Below, in pieces: positions 1-8,626 of a stretch of DNA of 64,000 bases. The notes beneath the pieces are model-generated. The model was given only the letters and a program-made list of their open reading frames with translations, searched no databases and was not told the origin of the DNA. This DNA is from JAAFIW01 sp031414805. Lineage in GTDB: Bacteria > Pseudomonadota > Gammaproteobacteria > Burkholderiales > Burkholderiaceae_C. The DNA lies in NCBI GenBank assembly GCA_031414805.1, contig JANOQJ010000085.1:1-64000 (forward strand), given 5' to 3'. Made by a program: the position numbers and the translations under genes. The first letter of the stretch is position 1. Each line of letters starts with the position of its first letter.

Positions 1-94
1 GTGCTTGTTTGAGCCGCAGGCGAGTTTGCACGTGACCCCACTGGGTTTGAGCACCGCAAGGTGCCCGCAGCGAAGCGAAGGGACCCAGACTGCC

Positions 95-162
95 GGGTCG
101 CCTTTCTTTTGCTTACTTTTCTTTGGCGAAGCAAAGAAAAGGCAGGCGCTGTCGGGCGACCC
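95..162. repeat. nested inverted-repeat hairpin element
   Basis: The first 236 bases hold no convincing gene. They contain a nested palindrome: GGGTCGCC at 95-102 pairs with GGCGACCC at 155-162, and inside it CTTTTCTTTG at 116-125 pairs with CAAAGAAAAG at 132-141. Similar CTTTTCTTTG-type hairpins recur between genes in Burkholderiales as far as I recall. It could act as a transcription stop for a gene left of the window, but that is inference. Confidence 0.6.
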
Positions 163-236
163 CGACATCTACGCACGCAACTGAACTATTGGGTTTAAAA
201 GGTAAACAGGTTTGCCTCAAAGCTGGTCCAAAACAA

Positions 237-1091
237 TCAAGCTTTCCAGGCCGCAAGATGGTCTTGCGCAAAGGCTTGGGCGGTCATCGGCGGGCGGCCC
301 AGCAGTTGGGCGGCATCGGGTGAAATGTCGGCGGCGTAGCCCGCCGCAACGATGCGGTTGAGTGAATCCATCAACGCCACCAGCCAGCCTGGCATGCCCA
401 TGCCCGCCATGGCCTCTACGGCCTGCTCAAAAGTCACAGCCTGGTAGTTAACGCGGTGGCCCGTCGCCTGGCTGATGGCGTTCAGAAACTGCTGCGTGGT
501 CAGTGATTCACCACCGGTGATGGTGTATGCCTTGCCGGCATGCGCGGTGGGGTCTTGCAACAGCTTGGCGGCCACAGCGGCAATGTCGCGGGCGTCCACC
601 AGGCTTTGCGCGGCATCACCATGCGCTGCGTAAACCGTGCCTGCTTTGACCTGGCCCGCCATGAAAGTGGCAAAGTTTTGCATGAAGCCCGCTGGGCGAA
701 TGAAGGTGGTGGCAATGCCTGTGGCTCCCAGCAAATCGTCAATCTGGCCTTGCAAACGTGGCAGCGCAAAGCCGCTGGCCGCATCAGCGCCTGCGCCACT
801 GGAGCGCACGATGTGCTTCACGCCAGCCCGCTGGGCAGCCAGCGCCGCATTGCTGGCCAATTCAAGCTTGTTTTCTACCAGGGGCAGCAGCAAAAACAAG
901 GTGTCCACCCCTTCAAACGCACGGGTCAGCGCGTGAACATCGCTGTAAGACGCCACACGGGTGCCTGCATCAGCTGAGCCCTTGCTGCGCAAGGTAGAAA
1001 AGCGGGCACCCGCAGCGCGCAAATGTTGCACCAGGGGTGTGCCAATGTTGCCGGAGGCGCCGGTAACGAGGATGTGGTTTGTGTTGCTCAT
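237..1091 (-). CDS. NmrA-like NAD(P)-binding oxidoreductase
   Basis: A 284-residue atypical short-chain dehydrogenase of the NmrA / QorB (NAD(P)H:quinone oxidoreductase type 2) group. The N-terminus ILVTGASGNIG carries the GxxGxxG dinucleotide-binding motif; the rest alternates strands and helices as expected of a Rossmann fold and lacks a classical YxxxK active site. The frame is open further upstream to 1265, but the ATG at 1091 is preceded by GGAG and places the motif about ten residues in, so I chose it. It diverges from a LysR gene across a 138-bp gap with dyads, so that regulator probably controls it. The substrate cannot be read from the sequence; a sensor role is also possible. Confidence 0.85.
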   Translation of the reverse strand: MSNTNHILVTGASGNIGTPLVQHLRAAGARFSTLRSKGSADAGTRVASYSDVHALTRAFEGVDTLFLLLPLVENKLELASNAALAAQRAGVKHIVRSSGAGADAASGFALPRLQGQIDDLLGATGIATTFIRPAGFMQNFATFMAGQVKAGTVYAAHGDAAQSLVDARDIAAVAAKLLQDPTAHAGKAYTITGGESLTTQQFLNAISQATGHRVNYQAVTFEQAVEAMAGMGMPGWLVALMDSLNRIVAAGYAADISPDAAQLLGRPPMTAQAFAQDHLAAWKA

Positions 1092-1188
1092 GGGTAGCTC
1101 CAGACGGGTTGAAAAGAGAGGTAAAAAGACTTGAAAAATCAAGGTGAAGCGAAGTTTGCGCGGCTTGAGCTCATTCAAAAACCAGCTA

Positions 1189-1221
1189 ATCATTGAATGA
1201 TTTACAACTTGATGATGTAAA
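1189..1221. promoter_or_regulatory. putative LysR operator between divergent genes
   Basis: Two adjacent dyads: ATCATT-G-AATGAT at 1189-1201 and TTTACA-N9-TGTAAA at 1201-1221. The second fits the loose T-N11-A pattern of LysR-type sites. They lie 9 to 41 bp upstream of the lysR ATG and about 100 bp upstream of the divergent oxidoreductase start, so they could serve both autoregulation and activation. Function is inferred from position and symmetry only. Confidence 0.5.
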
Positions 1222-1229
1222 TTGCAACC

Positions 1230-2204
1230 ATGTCTCAAGCCTTCAGCGAACCCAATCTCGATCAACTGCGCGGTTTGCGGGCTTTCACAGCCTCTGCGCG
1301 CTCGCTGTCATTTACCCGCGCCTCAGCTGAGCTCGATGTGTCGCCCCAAGCCGTGGCCAGCGCGGTGGCGCGGCTGGAATCGGCGCTGGGCGTGCGGCTG
1401 CTGAACCGCAGCACGCGCAGCATGTCGCTCACCGAAGAGGGCGCCACCCTGCTGCCGCTGGCGCTCGATGCGCTGCAGCGGCTGGCCGATGCGGTGCAGT
1501 CGGCCACCAGCGGCGGGGGCCCGCGCGGCACGGTGCGCATCTCCGCTGGCAGTGGGTTTGCGCGCCGGTATTTGTTGCCAGAATTTGCCGGGCTGCGGCA
1601 GCACTACCCCGACATTCAAATCGAGCTGGCGATGGACGACCGGCAAGTGGACATGGTGCGCGATGGTTTTGACATCGTGATTCGCGGCGCCGTGTTGGCC
1701 GATGCCAATGTGGTGTCGCGCCGAATTTGCCAGCTCACCACGGTGCTTTTGGCCAGCCCTGCCTATCTGGCCCAGGCTGGCGTGCCGCAGCAGCCCATGG
1801 ATTTGCTGGAGCACCGCCTGATCACGCTGCGATTTTTATCGGGCTCAACCTCGCCCTGGGCGTTTGCACACAAGGGCTCACCCCTGTTGCTGGAGCCCAA
1901 AGGCAGGCTCGTGTTGTCAGACCCGGAAACCGTGGCGCAAGCCGCTGTGCAGGGCTTGGGTATAGGCGAAACCGGCATGTACCACGCCCTGCCCTACCTG
2001 CGCAGCGGCCAGCTCAAGATGCTGCTGCACCGATCATTTCAATCGGCCCCGCGCGAGTCGGCGCTGCAGTACCCGCATCGCGAAAACCTGGCACCACGGG
2101 TGCGCGTTGTGGTGAATCATTTGCTGGCCGCGTTTGAAAGCAACGCTGATTTGCAGTACGTCCGCAATCATTTGGCAGAGGTCAAGGCTGGGTGGGTAGC
2201 GTGA
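1230..2204 (+). CDS. LysR-family transcriptional regulator
   Basis: A 324-residue LysR regulator. Residues about 9-68 form the winged helix-turn-helix (LRAFTASARSLSFTRASAEL, then SPQAVASAVARLE), followed by the linker helix and a periplasmic-binding-like effector domain from about residue 95. The length is slightly above the usual 300. The ATG at 1230 lacks a clear Shine-Dalgarno sequence and sits only 9 bp after a dyad, so the leader may be very short or the mRNA leaderless. It diverges from the NmrA-like oxidoreductase, its most likely target. The effector is unknown. Confidence 0.93.
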   Translation: MSQAFSEPNLDQLRGLRAFTASARSLSFTRASAELDVSPQAVASAVARLESALGVRLLNRSTRSMSLTEEGATLLPLALDALQRLADAVQSATSGGGPRGTVRISAGSGFARRYLLPEFAGLRQHYPDIQIELAMDDRQVDMVRDGFDIVIRGAVLADANVVSRRICQLTTVLLASPAYLAQAGVPQQPMDLLEHRLITLRFLSGSTSPWAFAHKGSPLLLEPKGRLVLSDPETVAQAAVQGLGIGETGMYHALPYLRSGQLKMLLHRSFQSAPRESALQYPHRENLAPRVRVVVNHLLAAFESNADLQYVRNHLAEVKAGWVA

Positions 2205-2216
2205 GGTGAAGTGTTT

Positions 2217-2272
2217 CGCTATGTTTTATATAGCTGCTTGAGCAGTATTTATAAGGGCTGGTGGCACTTTTT
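2217..2272 (+). repeat. dispersed TGCTTGAGCAG repeat, copy 1
   Basis: Full-length copy: CGCTAT lead, core TATAGCTGCTTGAGCAGTAT, ATAAGGGCT block. It fills the gap between the convergent lysR and tadA-dehalogenase genes and ends 2 bp before the latter's stop codon. Confidence 0.9.
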
Positions 2273-2274
2273 AC

Positions 2275-3642
2275 TCAAAAAACCGCCACTGCACGCTGCG
2301 CAATCGCCTCACCGTGCTCCTGCACGAAATGCCCTGCTTCTTCGATGACCATGGGCTCGGGGCAGTTGCGAATCAGCTTTTGCAATCCCCGCATCGGCCC
2401 CACGCCCAGCACGGGGTCTTGCGCGCCGATGGCCATCAGGGTTAGGCCGGTCCACTGGTTTTGCCAGAAATTGCGGGCCTCGCGGGAAACGGCGGCACCG
2501 TCCGAATCAGCATGCTCGGGCACCAAGGGCGGGAAGGCGCGTAGCGCGGCGCGGTGGCCGGCGTCGGGGAACGGGGCCATGTAAGCGGCGCATTCTTGCG
2601 GGCTCATCTGCGGGTTGCCTCTGGCAAACAACCGTGCTACGTCAAATTCGGGGCTTTTGGCGCACATCTCGCGCCAGGCCACAAAGCCGGGTGACAGCGC
2701 CACGTCGCCGGTGGCCAGCGCCGTGTTCATCACCAGCAAACCTTTGTAGCGGTGCGGCGCGGCCATGGGCAGGGTCAGGCCCAGAATGCCGCCCCAGTCT
2801 TGCACCACCAGCACCACGTTTTGCAAGTCGAGGCGTTCGACCAATTCCAGCAGGATCTGGCGGTGCCAGGTGACGCTGTGAAAACTGTCTTTCTTGGGTT
2901 TGTCGCTCTTGCCAAAGCCAATCAGATCGGGAGCGACCACACGCCCGCCCGCCTGCAAAAAGACCGGAATCATCTTGCGGTAAAGGTAGCTCCAGGCGGG
3001 GTTTCCGTGTAGGCACAGCCACGTCGTCCCCGCATCTGGCGAGCCTTCGTCCAAGTAGTGCATTCGCAGGCCTTGCGTGGCGGGCAGGTCGCTCAGGTAA
3101 TGAGGCTGCCACGGGTAGCCGGGCAGGTTGTCAAAGCGCGCATCGGGCGTGCGCAGGGCGTCGTCGCGCAGCGGGTGGTGGGTCATGGTGTGGGCCTTTC
3201 TGCGGGTTTGAAAGAAGTTTTGCAACAGCGCCGCACCAGCATCGGCCAGCACGCCGCCCTGGCACTGGGTCTGGTGGTTCAGGCGCCCATCGTCAAACAG
3301 GTTAACGACCGAGCCGGCTGCACCAGTTTTAGCGTCTGCCGCGCCAAACACCACCCGCGAAAGGCGCGCATGCAGCATCGCCCCGGCGCACATGGCGCAA
3401 GGCTCCAGGGTCACGTACAGCGTGCAGTCGTCCAGCCGGTAGTTGCCCAGCGCCCGAGCGGCGGCACGCAAGGCTTCGATTTCGGCGTGCGCCGTCGGAT
3501 CGTGCGTGGCGATGGGAGCGTTGCGGCCCGTAGCGATCACTTGGCCATCTTTGACTATCACTGCGCCCACTGGCACCTCGCCTGCATCGAAGGCCTGCTG
3601 GGCCTGGGCCAGGGCTTGATGCATGAAGTGGGTGTCGTTCAT
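2275..3642 (-). CDS. tadA: TadA tRNA adenosine deaminase fused to haloalkane dehalogenase
   Basis: One 455-residue frame holds two enzymes. Residues 1-150 are TadA, which converts A34 to inosine in tRNA-Arg: zinc motifs HAE at 52-54 and PCAMC at 81-85. Residues 155-455 are an alpha/beta hydrolase of the haloalkane dehalogenase type: HGNPAW at 212-217, nucleophile D282 in VVQDWGG, acid near D409, base H438 in EEAGHFVQEHG. An ATG at codon 153 (position 3186) is preceded by AGAAAGG at good spacing, so a separate 303-residue dehalogenase could also be made from the same message. TadA is normally free-standing at 150-170 residues. The dehalogenase substrate is unknown. The alternative is a sequencing error that removed a stop between two genes. 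Confidence 0.85.
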   Translation of the reverse strand: MNDTHFMHQALAQAQQAFDAGEVPVGAVIVKDGQVIATGRNAPIATHDPTAHAEIEALRAAARALGNYRLDDCTLYVTLEPCAMCAGAMLHARLSRVVFGAADAKTGAAGSVVNLFDDGRLNHQTQCQGGVLADAGAALLQNFFQTRRKAHTMTHHPLRDDALRTPDARFDNLPGYPWQPHYLSDLPATQGLRMHYLDEGSPDAGTTWLCLHGNPAWSYLYRKMIPVFLQAGGRVVAPDLIGFGKSDKPKKDSFHSVTWHRQILLELVERLDLQNVVLVVQDWGGILGLTLPMAAPHRYKGLLVMNTALATGDVALSPGFVAWREMCAKSPEFDVARLFARGNPQMSPQECAAYMAPFPDAGHRAALRAFPPLVPEHADSDGAAVSREARNFWQNQWTGLTLMAIGAQDPVLGVGPMRGLQKLIRNCPEPMVIEEAGHFVQEHGEAIAQRAVAVF

Positions 3643-3668
3643 GGGGGGAGTTTACAAAGCACTTGAAG

Positions 3669-3724
3669 CGCTACGAATTCAATAGCTGCTTGAGCAGTAT
3701 CTGTATGGTCTAGTGGCGATTTTA
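3669..3724 (+). repeat. dispersed TGCTTGAGCAG repeat, copy 2
   Basis: Starts CGCTACGAATTC and continues into the core AATAGCTGCTTGAGCAGTAT; the AAGGGCT block is altered to ATGGTCT. It lies between the tadA start and the antitoxin start, i.e. in an upstream region of both. Confidence 0.85.
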
Positions 3725-3737
3725 TCGGTCGAATTAC

Positions 3738-3752
3738 AATTGCAACGCAATT
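3738..3752. promoter_or_regulatory. putative toxin-antitoxin operator
   Basis: Perfect inverted repeat AATTGC-AAC-GCAATT, 17 bp upstream of the antitoxin ATG at 3770. Toxin-antitoxin operons are usually repressed by their own antitoxin at such a palindrome; the assignment here is from position. Confidence 0.5.
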
Positions 3753-3769
3753 TTCGTCAAGACTCCACC

Positions 3770-4057
3770 ATGCGCAGCGCCACCTTCCCTTCCGTTCGTA
3801 CAACCCCCGAAATCAGAGAGTTCGTCGAGTCCGTTCTTCGCCCGGGCGAGAGTCTTTCCACCTTCATCGAGGAGGCAGTGCATGAAAGGGCCCGGTGGCG
3901 CAAAGAAGACGAGACCTTCCAGGCGCGTGCGATGCAAGCTTCCAGGCAGGTCGACGATGGCGGCCCGACCATCAGCGCTGATGAAAGCATCACACGCCTG
4001 AAGGCGATGCTGGATCAGCACCAGCAAACCTTGGCTGTGCAGCACAAAACTGCATGA
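3770..4057 (+). CDS. antitoxin of a ParE-type module (YlcI/YnfO-like)
   Basis: A 95-residue protein resembling the YlcI/YnfO antitoxin group. The N-terminal part (FPSVRTTPEIREFVESVL) looks like a short DNA-binding/dimerisation segment, and the charged C-terminal half probably wraps the toxin. An upstream in-frame start at 3713 lies inside the dispersed repeat, so I chose the ATG at 3770. The stop overlaps the toxin start (ATGA), the usual arrangement of a type II pair. Autoregulation through the palindrome at 3738-3752 is likely. Confidence 0.75.
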   Translation: MRSATFPSVRTTPEIREFVESVLRPGESLSTFIEEAVHERARWRKEDETFQARAMQASRQVDDGGPTISADESITRLKAMLDQHQQTLAVQHKTA

Positions 4058-4359
4058 AGCGCTACCGATACGCCCTGACGCCGCAAGCGCAGGACGATCT
4101 GGAAAGACTCTACGGTTTTCTGCTGGCCTCGGCACCCGAAATAGCCGAGGCCGCGCTGCAACGAATCGATGAAAGCCTGGCCACGCTGGAAATCATCCCC
4201 CACAGCTGTCGCAAAGCAGCCAGCATTGACGGCAAGCTGCTGCGTGAGCTGGTCATCAATTTCGGCCGCTCAAGGTATCTGGCCTTGTTCGAGATCAGGC
4301 CCGACGACATGGTGCTGGTATTGGCCTTCAAGCACCAGCGTGAGCGTGACTACCACTGA
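4054..4359 (+). CDS. RelE/ParE-family toxin
   Basis: A 101-residue ParE/RelE-fold toxin: the N-terminal YRYALTPQAQDDLERLYGFL is the typical helix entry and the C-terminal RYLALFEIRPDDMVLVLAF is the typical strand pair. ParE members poison gyrase while RelE members cut mRNA on the ribosome; the sequence looks more ParE-like, but the target is not decided by it. It is translationally coupled to the antitoxin by a 4-nt overlap. Confidence 0.82.
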   Translation: MKRYRYALTPQAQDDLERLYGFLLASAPEIAEAALQRIDESLATLEIIPHSCRKAASIDGKLLRELVINFGRSRYLALFEIRPDDMVLVLAFKHQRERDYH

Positions 4360-4397
4360 ACATCACGGGGCTGTTGCCACCGGTTGATCGATCGGGT

Positions 4398-4456
4398 TGC
4401 TACGCTTTTAATAGCTGCTTGAGCAATGAATATATGGGCTACTGCCCATTTGTCCT
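4398..4456 (+). repeat. dispersed TGCTTGAGCAG repeat, copy 3
   Basis: TGCTACGCTTTT lead, core AATAGCTGCTTGAGCAATGA (a variant shared with copy 5), then ATGGGCT. It lies about 40 bp downstream of the toxin gene. Confidence 0.88.
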
Positions 4457-4470
4457 ATGAAGTGCACGGT

Positions 4471-4815
4471 TCAGGCGTCAACCGCCAAACAGTGCTCGAC
4501 CCGCCACCCACACCACCACTCCCCAGCGTCATAAAACCGCTCGGGTGTGCGCCCGCGCCAAAGGGCGTTGCGCACCAGACGCTCCACGCCTTGGGCGTGA
4601 AAGATGCAGCCCATCTCGCGGGCGCTCACCACCACGTGGGCGGTGCGGGCCACGCGGGAGCGCTGGCACAGCTCGAAGGCTTTCGTCAAGTCGTTCTCGT
4701 GCACGCGCAGGCCCTCGCCAGAATGCCACCGCCTGCGACCAAGACGGGAAGCGACGATGAAAGCCTTGGGGCACGTGTGTCTCCGCTTTGTTGATACCTC
4801 GTAGTTGACTTTGCA
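4471..4815 (-). pseudogene. unidentified open frame or gene remnant
   Basis: The 500 bp between the toxin gene and the M16 peptidase hold the repeat at 4398-4456 and this minus-strand frame. It is open for about 114 codons (stop-to-stop) but has no ATG; the only usable start, a GTG at 4704, would give 77 residues. The translation looks protein-like (HENDLTKAFELCQRSRVART, WRGRTPERFYDAGEWW), so it may be the 3' remnant of a gene. I do not recognise a family. Confidence 0.3.
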
Positions 4816-4860
4816 TCAATTCGTGTACGACCAGTTGCTCGAACTACCCGGACAAAACCG

Positions 4861-7635
4861 ATGCGCAATCTCTTGTTGACCGCCGCTTTCTGGCTGCTGG
4901 CTTGCACCGTCTGGGCTCAACCCCATGAATCCAGCCTCAAAGAAATCCGCCAGGTGGAGGGCATCACCGAATACGCCCTGCCCAACGGCCTCACGGTGCT
5001 GCTGCAGCCCGACAACTCCAAACCCACCACCAGCGTGAATATCACCTACCGCGTGGGCAGCCGCCACGAGGCCTATGGGGAAAGTGGTGCCGCGCATTTG
5101 CTGGAACACCTGCTCTTCAAAGCCAGCGCGACAATGGCCGACCCCAAGCAGGAGATGACGCGCCGGGGTGCCCGCTGGAACGGTACGACCTGGTATGACC
5201 GCACCAATTACTTTGCGCAGTTTTCAAGCGACCCCGAGACGCTGGACTGGATGCTGGGCTGGCTGGCCGAATCGATGACGCAGGCGAAAGTCGCCAAAGA
5301 AGACCTGGTTACTGAAATGACCGTGGTGCGCAACGAAATGGAGCGCGCCGAGAACAACCCAGGCCGTGTGCTGGGCGAGCGCATGCGCTCGGTGGCTTAT
5401 CAGTGGCACGGCTATGGCCGCGATGTGCTGGGCGCGCGCAGCGACATTGAAAACATGCCCATTGAGCGGCTACAGGCCTTCTACCGCAAGCATTACCGGC
5501 CCGACAACGCGGTGCTGCTGGTGGGCGGCAAGTTTGATGTGCCAGCCGCGCTGCAACGCATCAGCCAAACCTTTGGCCCCATTGCCAAACCCGCCACGCC
5601 CATCGAGCGCACCTGGACGCGGGAGCCTGCGCAAGACGGCGAGCGCCAGGTGCTGCTGCGCCGCGCGGGCGGTGCCAGCAGCGTGGCCGTGCTCTACCAC
5701 GTGATGCCCGGCTCCACACCCGACTTTGCGGCGCTGCGCGTGCTGGGCCAGTTGTTGCGCAGCGACCGCGGGCCGCTGGACAAGTCGCTGGTGGAGCCCG
5801 GCTTGGCCGCCACCCAATGGTCGTATGCCGCGTCAACCCAGGAGCCCGGTTTTTTCATGGCGGGCGCGGGTTTGAAAGACGGCCCGCCCGAGCAGGCCCA
5901 GGCAGCGGCGCAACGCGCAGCCGACGTGCTGGCCAACACGCTGGCCGAGCTGCAACCCACCCAGGCGCAGGTTGACTCCGCCCGCACCCAGCTGATACGC
6001 GGCATAGAAGCCTCGCTGCGCGAGCCCGAGGCGGTGAGCCTGGCCATCAGCGAATCAGTGGCGCTGGGCGACTGGCGGCTGCTGTTTGCCCAGCGTGAAT
6101 GGGTGGCCGCCGTCACCCTGGCCGACGTGCAGCGCGTGGCCCGCACCTGGCTCGTGCCCGCCAACCGCACCACCGGCATGTACCTGGCCAGCAGCACCGC
6201 ACCCGAGCGCGCCCCAGCGGCCGAGCCCGCCAGCGCGGCGCAGACCCGGCTTGCGCAGGCGCTGGAGACTCTCAAATTCCGCGCACCGGTGGCGGCGGTA
6301 GAAGACTTTGAGCTGACCGCTGCCAACATTGAATCGCGCCTGGTCAAAAGCCGCCTGGCCGTGGGTGGCCAGCCCGGTCTGCAACTGGTGGTGCTGCCGC
6401 GCCAGACCAAAGACGAGCGCGTCACCGGCACCCTGCGCCTGCGCTGGGGCACGGCCGAATCGGTCGCAGGCTCGTCGGTGCTGGCGGGTTTTGCCGGGCC
6501 CTTGTTGCTCAAAGGCACGGCGCAGCAATCGGCCGAGCAGATCACGCAGGCCCTGATGGCGCTGGATGCCAGCTTGAATTTTTCGACCAGCGCAGGTGGG
6601 CTCTCGGTCAACTTTGAGTTGCCCGCCAAAAACACCCCGGCATTTTTGAACCTGCTGGTCCAGCTGCTGCGCGAACCCACCCTGCCCGACGCCGAATTTG
6701 AGCGCCAGCGCACCGCCGCGTTGGCCAATTTCCAGAGCACCAAGGCCGACACCGCCGCTGTCGCAGGCAACGCCTTGCAACTGTCTTTTTCCAGCTATGC
6801 CGAGCCCGACCCGCGGGCCGCCACCACCTTCGCCCAGCGAGAGCAGGCCTTGCGCAGCGCCACTGCGGCCCAGGTGCAAGCCTTTTACAAGCGCTTTGCC
6901 AGCGCACAGGTGGGCGAGATGGCGCTGATTGGCCCGGTGCAACCAGCGCAGGTGCAAGCCCAGTTGCAGCAGTTGCTGGGCGACTGGTCCAGCAGCGAGC
7001 CGCACAAGCCCTGGGTGTTTGAGTACCCAGCCACCGTGCCCGCCACCTGGCAATCGCTGCAGTTGCCCGACAAGGCCAACGCCAGCTACACCGCCCGCAT
7101 TCCGCTGGCCATGAACGACAGCGCGCCCGACTACCCCGCCCTGTTCACCGGCATCCAGCTCCTGGGCGGGCGCGCAGGCACGGCCTTGTGGAAGCGCGTG
7201 CGCGAAGACGAAGGCCTGAGCTACGGCGTGAACAGTTCCTTGTTCACACCCACCGCCAACCGAGAGGGTCAAGGTCAGGGCGGACAGGCCGCTGCTATCA
7301 ACATCACCGCCAGCTTTGCCCCACAAAACCGCGACAAGCTGCGCGAAGTGATTCGCGACGAGCTGGCTCAGCGCGCCGCCAAGGGTTTTTCCAGCCTGGA
7401 AGTGGGCTTTGCGCGCCGCGCCATTGTGAGCAACCTGGTGGGCAGCCTGGCCCAAAGCGCCGACCTGGCCGGCCGCCTGGCTAACAACCTGCGCTACGGC
7501 CGCGACATGGGCCGCTACACCTATTTCAAACAAGCCTACGAAAAGCTTGATGCCGACGCTGTCAACGCAGCGCTGCGCAAGTACCTGGATGTGAACCGTA
7601 TGGTGGAAGTGGCGGCGGGAACGTTTGCACCGTAA
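4861..7635 (+). CDS. periplasmic M16-family zinc peptidase
   Basis: A 924-residue pitrilysin-type metallopeptidase with two M16 halves. Residues 1-19 are a signal peptide (LLLTAAFWLLACTVWAQ). The inverted zinc motif HLLEH is at 79-83, and the distal glutamate lies in the VTEMTVVRNEMERAENNP stretch near residue 160. The C-terminal half (from about 460) has the usual non-catalytic repeat with a GGRAGTALWKRVREDEGLSY segment. It is likely periplasmic and degrades small proteins or peptides. It appears monocistronic, bounded by dispersed repeats on both sides. Confidence 0.93.
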   Translation: MRNLLLTAAFWLLACTVWAQPHESSLKEIRQVEGITEYALPNGLTVLLQPDNSKPTTSVNITYRVGSRHEAYGESGAAHLLEHLLFKASATMADPKQEMTRRGARWNGTTWYDRTNYFAQFSSDPETLDWMLGWLAESMTQAKVAKEDLVTEMTVVRNEMERAENNPGRVLGERMRSVAYQWHGYGRDVLGARSDIENMPIERLQAFYRKHYRPDNAVLLVGGKFDVPAALQRISQTFGPIAKPATPIERTWTREPAQDGERQVLLRRAGGASSVAVLYHVMPGSTPDFAALRVLGQLLRSDRGPLDKSLVEPGLAATQWSYAASTQEPGFFMAGAGLKDGPPEQAQAAAQRAADVLANTLAELQPTQAQVDSARTQLIRGIEASLREPEAVSLAISESVALGDWRLLFAQREWVAAVTLADVQRVARTWLVPANRTTGMYLASSTAPERAPAAEPASAAQTRLAQALETLKFRAPVAAVEDFELTAANIESRLVKSRLAVGGQPGLQLVVLPRQTKDERVTGTLRLRWGTAESVAGSSVLAGFAGPLLLKGTAQQSAEQITQALMALDASLNFSTSAGGLSVNFELPAKNTPAFLNLLVQLLREPTLPDAEFERQRTAALANFQSTKADTAAVAGNALQLSFSSYAEPDPRAATTFAQREQALRSATAAQVQAFYKRFASAQVGEMALIGPVQPAQVQAQLQQLLGDWSSSEPHKPWVFEYPATVPATWQSLQLPDKANASYTARIPLAMNDSAPDYPALFTGIQLLGGRAGTALWKRVREDEGLSYGVNSSLFTPTANREGQGQGGQAAAINITASFAPQNRDKLREVIRDELAQRAAKGFSSLEVGFARRAIVSNLVGSLAQSADLAGRLANNLRYGRDMGRYTYFKQAYEKLDADAVNAALRKYLDVNRMVEVAAGTFAP

Positions 7636-7648
7636 GCGCACCTCAATG

Positions 7649-7711
7649 CGTTACTCCTGTTTTGATAGCTGCTTGAGCAGTTAATACAAGGGTTGCAGGC
7701 AGATTTGGCTT
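7649..7711 (+). repeat. dispersed TGCTTGAGCAG repeat, copy 4
   Basis: Begins 13 bp after the M16 stop codon. The core is TTTGATAGCTGCTTGAGCAG, then ACAAGGGTT and a 3' GGCAGATTTGGCTTG segment that forms the second small hairpin. Confidence 0.88.
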
Positions 7712-7833
7712 GAAAATGGTCGCTTTGGGTAGGGCCAGCGCCGAACGTTGTGGCCTGTCGTGCAAGTGATTGGCCGCCCTGCGCAGCGCCGTCATAGTGC
7801 AACGGTTTCAACCAACCATCCAGGATCTTCGCC

Positions 7834-8613
7834 ATGAACCCTCATCTCTTTTCCCTGTCGGGCCGCGTAGCGCTGGTCACTGGCGGCTCCCGCGGCATTG
7901 GCCGCATGATCGCCGCCGGTTTCATGCAGCAGGGCGCGCGGGTGTACATCACCTCGCGCAAGGCAGCCGCCTGTGACGCAACTGCTGCCGACCTGTCAGC
8001 AATGGGCTATGCCGGCAGTTGTGTTTCCATGCCAGGCGACGTGTCTACCGTGGCAGCCGCGCAGGAAGTGGCTGCAGCACTGGCCACGCGCGAAGTGGCG
8101 CTGGACATTCTGGTGAACAACGCCGGGGCCGCCTGGGGCGAAGCGTTTGAGACCTTTCCCGAAACCGGCTGGGACAAGGTGATGGATCTGAACCTGAAAA
8201 CCCCGTTTTTTCTGACCCAGGCCCTGTACCCGCTGCTGAAAAAGGCCGGCCAGACGCAGCCCGCCAAGGTCATCAACGTGGCCTCGATTGACGGCATTTC
8301 GGTAAACCCCTGGGAAACCTATTCGTATGCAGCCAGCAAAGCCGGGCTGATTCACCTGACCAAGCGCATGGCCTTGCGCCTGGCACAAGACAACATCGTG
8401 GTCAGCGGCATCGCACCGGGCGCATTTGCCTCTGAGATGAACAAGGAAGCACGCGACCACGGCGACGCCGTGGCCAGCCGCATTCCCGCAGGCCGAATTG
8501 GCCGCGATGACGACATGGCCGGCATCGCCATTTACCTGGCCTCCCGCGCGGGCGACTACGTGATGGGCCAGACGATCGCCGTAGACGGCGGCGTGACCTT
8601 GGCACGCGGTTGA
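7834..8613 (+). CDS. short-chain dehydrogenase, RhlG-like
   Basis: A 259-residue classical SDR. TGGSRGIG at 16-23 binds the cofactor, NNAG is the structural motif, and a serine plus YAASK supply the catalytic centre. It resembles RhlG-type beta-ketoacyl reductases (N-terminus with SGRVALVTGGSRGIG, a C-terminal VDGG block). AGGA lies 10 nt before the ATG. The substrate is unknown; a role in fatty-acyl, PHA-precursor or secondary lipid metabolism is inference. It has no operon partners. Confidence 0.88.
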   Translation: MNPHLFSLSGRVALVTGGSRGIGRMIAAGFMQQGARVYITSRKAAACDATAADLSAMGYAGSCVSMPGDVSTVAAAQEVAAALATREVALDILVNNAGAAWGEAFETFPETGWDKVMDLNLKTPFFLTQALYPLLKKAGQTQPAKVINVASIDGISVNPWETYSYAASKAGLIHLTKRMALRLAQDNIVVSGIAPGAFASEMNKEARDHGDAVASRIPAGRIGRDDDMAGIAIYLASRAGDYVMGQTIAVDGGVTLARG

Positions 8614-8626
8614 TGCGACCAGAAGT

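Noticed and set aside
6055..7641. 528-codon minus-strand frame opposite the M16 peptidase
   Set aside because: The plus strand encodes a full peptidase with signal peptide and zinc motif; the antisense product is His/Gly/Gln-rich and has no family features.
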